Assembly: GCA_902984215.1 (NCBI GenBank)
Contig: CADWAF010002882.1
Span: 1-13,640 of the forward strand
Source of the DNA: Willaertia magna
Taxonomy: Eukaryota > Heterolobosea > Eutetramitea > Acrasida > Naegleriidae
DNA length: 13,640 bases
Direction of reading: 5' to 3'
Both the position numbers and the translations under genes were made by a program. Position 1 is the first letter of the stretch, and each line of letters begins with the position of its first letter. Shown here piece by piece: positions 9,098 through 13,640 of this stretch. The notes below the pieces were generated by a model. That model saw only the letters and a list, made by a program, of their open reading frames with translations. It was not told the origin of the DNA and ran no database searches.

Positions 9098-12000
9098 AAT
9101 AACAAAGATTAAGCTATTTACATTAGAACAATATCTATACAACGTTAGCCCTGACATCATCTTTCTACAAAAAATCAAAAACAGCTACCTTAACAATTTT
9201 TTAAGTAAAACACATTAACCTTTTATTATTAAAAACAGAAACATTAACTCTTACAGAATTGCAACATTTATTAAAAAAGAATCTAGTATCAGTAATATAC
9301 AAGTTATCAACTTCAACCAAGAAGAAGCAAGAGTACTGATTATTAAAGGCAAAATTGGACAAGAAATAATTAATTTAATCAATATTTATGCGCCTGGACC
9401 ATCACAAGAATTCTTTGACAGTATTCCTTATGAAAATAACCAACAGTATATTATTGTAGAAGACATAAACTGTATTCTCTCCTCAAACCACTCAACCAAC
9501 CCAAATCGTAAACCCTTTTTTCATCTTTTTAAAATCATTAAACAATTAAAATGTTCAATATTTCCATACTTGGAATAGAATATTGAGTTAGCCACTACTT
9601 GCCACTGTGGATACTCTAATAAAGCAATACTAGATTATATCTTTACCATTTATCCATTCAATAAAAGATATGTAGACAATCAATTTAAAGTATCAAACCA
9701 CTCTATAGTACAAATCGAAATCATAACCAACCACAATAATCCCAGAATCACACAACCTAATTGTCAAAACACTAGAAAATGGAACTACAAAAAAGATGCA
9801 GCAAAAATTAAAGAAATATGTTTTGAAGTAGAAAAAACAATCAACAACTAGGAAGACGTAGTTCAAATATGGAAAATCATAACTGATAAACTAGGAAAAT
9901 CCATCCAAGATCCTATTAAAAAAGACAGATTACTAAGTAAATTGTCAAGAAAATACAAAAAACTCAAAGACATCAAGAACAAACAAATCCTACAACTTCT
10001 AATTGATAAAGCATATAAGAAACTAAATATATATGAAAACGAAGTTAAACTAGAACTAGAAGACCATGCATTAATCATAAAGAACTATATCCAATCATTA
10101 TACGACATAAAAATAGAAAAAGCAACACAAAAATGGAAAGAAAATTATAAAAGTAATAATAAGTATATGATGAATTTGATTTACAAAAAAAATTATAATC
10201 ATACTAAATACCTACAAACAAAAAATGGTATTATATCCAACCTTCAACTAATGATGCAAGCAATAGAGGATAAATACAAAGAAATCTCTAAGGAAAACAT
10301 AAATACAACCACACAAATAGAAGACAAAGAACTAATCCAATTTTTAAAAAACAAACACAACACCATTAATTGCTCTGAATTATTTAACAACCTTAATCAA
10401 AAAGAAGAATAATGATTAATTGTTAGTGTCAAAACTACAGCACCAAACCAATCCAAATTTAGACAAGCAACACTTAAATATTGTACAACCAATGTCCAAA
10501 ATTATATATTTAAAATAGTAAATGAAATAATCACTAAGAAATCCGTCCCATTACAATTAAAAATATGTAACATCATTCCAATACCAAAGAAAGAGAAAAA
10601 CCCTCACTTACCAGAATCATATAGACCAATCTTTCTTTTAGACACAATATACAAACTTGCATTCAAGGTACTTACCAAAAGAATTGAAGAACTTATTGAT
10701 AAAAACATCAGTCAAGGACAAATTGGAGGTAAAAAAGGATATTCTACTCATAACAGAATCATAACCATACAAAATACAATAGCTAAGGTTAAAGAAGCAA
10801 GATATAACATATTTATATTATCTAATGACATTTCCAAAGCTTATAATAATGTTACACGTAGAAGTTTTACTAAAGCTGCTGAATTTATAGGTATTGAACT
10901 AACTATCAGCAATCTAATTTATGACATCATTGATGACACGCCAGTCAACTTCCATGCTTTCAACCAATATTCTGAAAGATTTACTCTAAAACACAAAATT
11001 AAACAAAAAAATACATTATCACCACTAATATTTAAAATAAATATTGAACCGTTAATTTAATACTTAGAATATAAACTTAAAAGAATTGAATTTGGTCACA
11101 TATATAGAACATTCTCTATAAATGCATGGATTGATGACTTAACATGCATTTCAACCAATTATAACGAATTAGAAACAATCTTCGAAACACAAAACCAGTA
11201 CTTAGAGAGTTTTGGAATGAAATTAGATCTTGAAAAATCAACTCTTATCTCCAACATTCCATGCTTTATCCATATAAGAGAAAACAACATCAAAAGCACC
11301 AAAGAAGCAAAAATACTCTCTGTAGATAATGAATGTACTAATTATAGTAAAAGTGTCATTAGAGAACTTTCAAACAAATTAGACAAACTTAATGGAAAAG
11401 GATCAATCAACAACAACATAGCTATCATCAACACATACATAGTACCATATATACTATACTATGCACCATACATTAAAAATCCTAAATTCATTGAAGAATA
11501 TCAAAAAGTTATAAAAAAGAAATTATTGGAAAAATTTAAAATAAAAAATACCATAACAAATAAATGGATCTACGGTCTACCAAAATATGGAGGATTAGGA
11601 TTATAACAAATAGAAAAATCTTTCATAGCTGAGATAGTGTTAAGAATTAGAAGAAATATTGGCAAAAAAGATTTATCTAAATCTTCTTCTATTGAATAGA
11701 TTACTAAAAGAATTGCAGAAAAATATGGCCTCAACTCTATTTATGACCAATGGAATATTTCTATCTCTAAGAAGAATTGGATACCACTCATTATCTCCAA
11801 CTTTATCAACGTTAACAAAAGAAAAAACATTCAACTCTCTGATAAAACCAAATGTTTCCAACGCAGTATATTTAACTTCATAGACGTCAACACATACACT
11901 AAGAATAAAATTATAAAAAGTGGCATATACAAAGTAGGGCACTAGTTCAACAACGATTTAACATCAATCTAGGAAACACACCCGTTAAATAAGATCATTG

Positions 12001-13030
12001 ATGAATCATTTAAAAAAAAAAATTCAAAAAATACGTCAATAAACAGACCGATACAATAAATAAGAAACTAATTAAGGAAATAGAAGATGCAAGAATTATT
12101 GCTACCGATGGATCCTATAAAAATAATAAAGGCGGATACGGCATTGTAGTTGACAATAGATTTAACACATTTTCCAAAACCATTAGCAATTGCAATTTAT
12201 ATAATAGTGAAGTTCAAGCAATTTATGCAGTAACTAATGCAGCCTAAAATAGAATAACCTCACTTAAAATTGTCACTGACTGTCTATCAATTGTAAAAGC
12301 GATTCATAGTAGATTCACCAGTACATCATGTCCATATATTCAATCTATTAGAAGAACAATCAAGAACAACAATAACATTAGTATTGAACATATATTTGGG
12401 CATTCAAGTGAAAAAGACTTAGATATTGAAGAAACATTAAACAGAAAAGCTGATCTCCTAGCTTCATTTAAAACCTACTCCATATATATATGGACTTTCA
12501 CCACTATACCTGATGCAATTATGATAAGAATCAACAATAGAATAATTAATAACCCTAAAAAAAAAGAAATTATCAATGGCATTTTCCAACAAAACATAGA
12601 GCACAAAACATTTAAAGCTATCTACCCCGGAAGATCGTTTAGATATAAATCCATAAACTTACTTTTCAAAGTAAAAACAAACACACTACCAACCATTAGC
12701 ATGATCAATAAATCATACTTCAATGAAGACAAATATCAATGTGGTAAAAACAAAGATATAAACCACATTTTTATGAAATGTCTTCTGTACAACAAAACAA
12801 AAAATGACTGTAAAAAAAACATGGTCGCTATCATTATCAATAAACTAAAGGACAGAAAGCTAGCAATTAAGATAATGGACGATGTTTTTCGAAATTTAAA
12901 CATATTTAAACTTACAGGAGGAAATAAAATACACAAAAGATATGAAAGTAAATTCAATCATAACCAAAGAAATAACCAACCTCACAACCAACATATAGCG
13001 CGAAAGGAATCACACCTTGCACCTACATAA
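9036..13030 (+). CDS. LINE-B ORF2: APE endonuclease, reverse transcriptase and RNase H
   Basis: EN: LTVLSININE, SPDIIFLQKIKN, INLINIYAPGP, YIIVEDINC, ILDYIFTI, KVSNHSIVQIE. RT: PESYRPIFLLDTIYKLAFKV, NISQGQIGGKKGYSTHN, NDISKAYNNV (catalytic Asp 10827), KIKQKNTLSPLIFKINIEPL, WIDDLTCIS (Asp 11133 and 11136, IDD in place of ADD), FGMKLDLEKSTLIS, then YGLPKYGGLGL. RNase H: IIATDGSYKNNKGGYGIVV, NSEVQAIYAV, LKIVTDCLSIV, NRKADLLA, with the D-E-D-D set intact (12107, 12209, 12278, 12452). A zinc-knuckle-like CGKNKDINHIFMKC follows. One frame runs 9036-12022 and the RNase H frame starts after an A11 run (12012-12022), a -1 change. In-frame stops: UAA 9216, 10410, 11058, 11604 and 12245; UAG 9576, 9849, 11697, 11943 and 11970; UGA 10413. 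With UAR read as Gln and the shift made, the protein is about 1,331 residues. It is a pseudogene if the standard code applies. Confidence 0.85.
12012..12022 (+). other. A11 run at the RT/RNase H frame change
   Basis: Eleven A after TCATTT. Reading TTT AAA AAA AAA and slipping back one base joins the RT frame to the RNase H frame exactly. Equivalent causes are a one-base loss in the run, a sequencing error, or real slippage by ribosome or polymerase. It is the only frame change in ORF2 of this element. Confidence 0.6.
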
Positions 13031-13070
13031 GACATGGGACAACATCAACAAAAGATATGTGGATATATAA

Positions 13071-13087
13071 TCGTGCCTTAGGCACGA
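13071..13087 (+). other. LINE-B 3' UTR stem-loop
   Basis: TCGTGCC (13071-13077) pairs perfectly with GGCACGA (13081-13087) around a TTA loop. This 7-bp stem is GC-rich and stands out in an AT-rich region 54 bases before the tail. Several LINE families use a 3' stem-loop as the RT recognition site; that role is inferred here. The rest of the 3' UTR (13031-13141) shows only an AATAAA. Confidence 0.65.
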
Positions 13088-13121
13088 CGAACATTTTAAA
13101 AACGCTGTAATACAACGGCAA

Positions 13122-13127
13122 AATAAA
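13122..13127 (+). promoter_or_regulatory. LINE-B polyadenylation signal AATAAA
   Basis: AATAAA lies 14 bases before the terminal A-run. The same AATAAA-(A)GT arrangement ends LINE-A. Confidence 0.6.
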
Positions 13128-13141
13128 AGTGTTTAGTATTT

Positions 13142-13161
13142 AAAAAAAAAAAAAAAAAAAA
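13142..13161 (+). repeat. LINE-B poly(A) tail (A20)
   Basis: An uninterrupted A20 run joins the 3' UTR to the right TSD copy; the last A is shared with the TSD. It marks target-primed insertion of a polyadenylated RNA. Confidence 0.93.
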
Positions 13162-13175
13162 TGGAGCTGTTTAAA
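13161..13175. repeat. LINE-B target-site duplication, right copy
   Basis: ATGGAGCTGTTTAAA, identical to 7087-7101, follows the poly(A) tail directly. Its first three bases are the probable start codon of gene B. Confidence 0.93.
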
Positions 13176-13640
13176 CTTGCGCAACATGCCACCATTGAAT
13201 CAATTCCACTTAAAGAATCAACAACAAACAATTTAATTAAAGATTGGAGTTTATCATTTAGTTGTTGTTACTGTCAATAATGAAATTTATGCTTTTGGTA
13301 GGAATAATGAAGGCCAATTGGGAACTGGACATTTTAGAGATAAAAAAGAATTTACAAAGATTACAACAGGAAATGAATATAATATTACACATTTAGAATG
13401 TTGTTTTTCAACAATTTTTGTAAATGAGATGAATGAAATTTATATTAGTGGTTATTTAAATGGAAGTGATTTAAATAAAAATAGTTTTGTAAAAACTGAC
13501 ACAAATAATAATTTCGTAGATGATAAAATTAAATTTGTAAGAGTTGGTGGATTACACTATTTTATTGTAACAGAAAATAATAATTTATATGCCTATGGAA
13601 CAAATAATTTAGGACAATTAGGTTTACAAAAAGAATTTTA
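13161..13640 (+). pseudogene. RCC1-repeat protein (gene B), 5' part, frameshifted
   Basis: The ATG at 13161, after an A-run, opens MELFKLAQHATIESIPLKES, with no stop until 13278. The RCC1 blade reads in the +1 frame from 13243: IGVYHLVVVTVNNEIYAFGR and NNEGQLGTG, then CCFSTIFVNEMNEIYISGY, RVGGLHYFIVTENNNLYAYG and TNNLGQLGLQ to the window end. Removing one base at about 13242 would join NLIK to IGVYHL, the usual blade form, so a one-base insertion or a sequencing error breaks the frame. The gene belongs to the same family as gene A. Its upstream region now lies beyond two LINEs, so its promoter is displaced. All Gln codons are CAA. It continues beyond the window. Confidence 0.75.

Larger units (their letters stand above)
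7102..13160 (+). mobile_element. LINE-B: full-length non-LTR retrotransposon with TSD and poly(A)
   Basis: A LINE of about 6.06 kb inserted between perfect 15-bp duplications. Order: 5' UTR (7102-7447), ORF1 (7448-9097), ORF2 (9036-13030) with EN, RT and RNase H, 3' UTR with hairpin and AATAAA, and about 20 A. The full length and perfect TSD suggest a younger insertion than LINE-A. The plus strand is rich in A and C and poor in G, unlike the flanking gene sequence. RT and RNase H catalytic acids are intact, while two EN residues look changed. The frames contain 12 internal UAR, one UGA and one homopolymer frame change. No internal promoter can be pointed to with confidence, although full-length LINEs usually carry one in the 5' UTR. 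Confidence 0.95.

Overview
The window is nuclear DNA from an AT-rich eukaryote. Spliceosomal GT-AG introns, an eukaryotic-type tRNA-Ile gene, AATAAA signals and two complete non-LTR retrotransposons (LINEs) support this. The species cannot be fixed from sequence alone; intron style and composition would fit an AT-rich nematode or protist (weak inference).

Layout. (1) 3-1473 (+): the last three exons of an RCC1-repeat gene (gene A), followed by an AATAAA signal. (2) 1616-1688 (-): tRNA-Ile(AAU) with intact A and B boxes. (3) about 1773-7076 (-): LINE-A, whose ORF1 and ORF2 (APE endonuclease, reverse transcriptase, RNase H, zinc-knuckle remnant) read right to left. (4) 7102-13160 (+): LINE-B, a full-length related element with a 5' UTR, ORF1, overlapping ORF2 (endonuclease, RT, RNase H), a 3' hairpin and a poly(A) tail. 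It is bounded by a perfect 15-bp target-site duplication (TSD) at 7087-7101 and 13161-13175. (5) 13161-13640 (+): the 5' part of a second RCC1-repeat gene (gene B), whose probable ATG lies inside the duplicated target. Removing both LINEs gives a simple ancestral locus: gene A, tRNA-Ile, about 70 bp, gene B. The two LINEs lie head to head and split gene B from its upstream region.

Most notable observation. In both LINEs the long reading frames are interrupted almost only by UAA and UAG, hardly ever by UGA. In LINE-A I count by hand about 39 in-frame UAR and no UGA over roughly 1,150 ORF2 codons. The UARs sit where Gln fits, while neighbouring residues still read as EN/RT/RNase H. LINE-A ORF1 and LINE-B ORF1 both run into a UGA. 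This is the pattern of a UAR=Gln code (known from many ciliates, hexamitid diplomonads and the oxymonad Streblomastix). The flanking RCC1 exons use CAA only and appear to end at UAA. The rival explanation is GC-to-AT decay of dead elements (CAA to TAA). Asp-to-Asn and Glu-to-Lys changes at catalytic positions give that explanation real weight. Both are set out in the findings.
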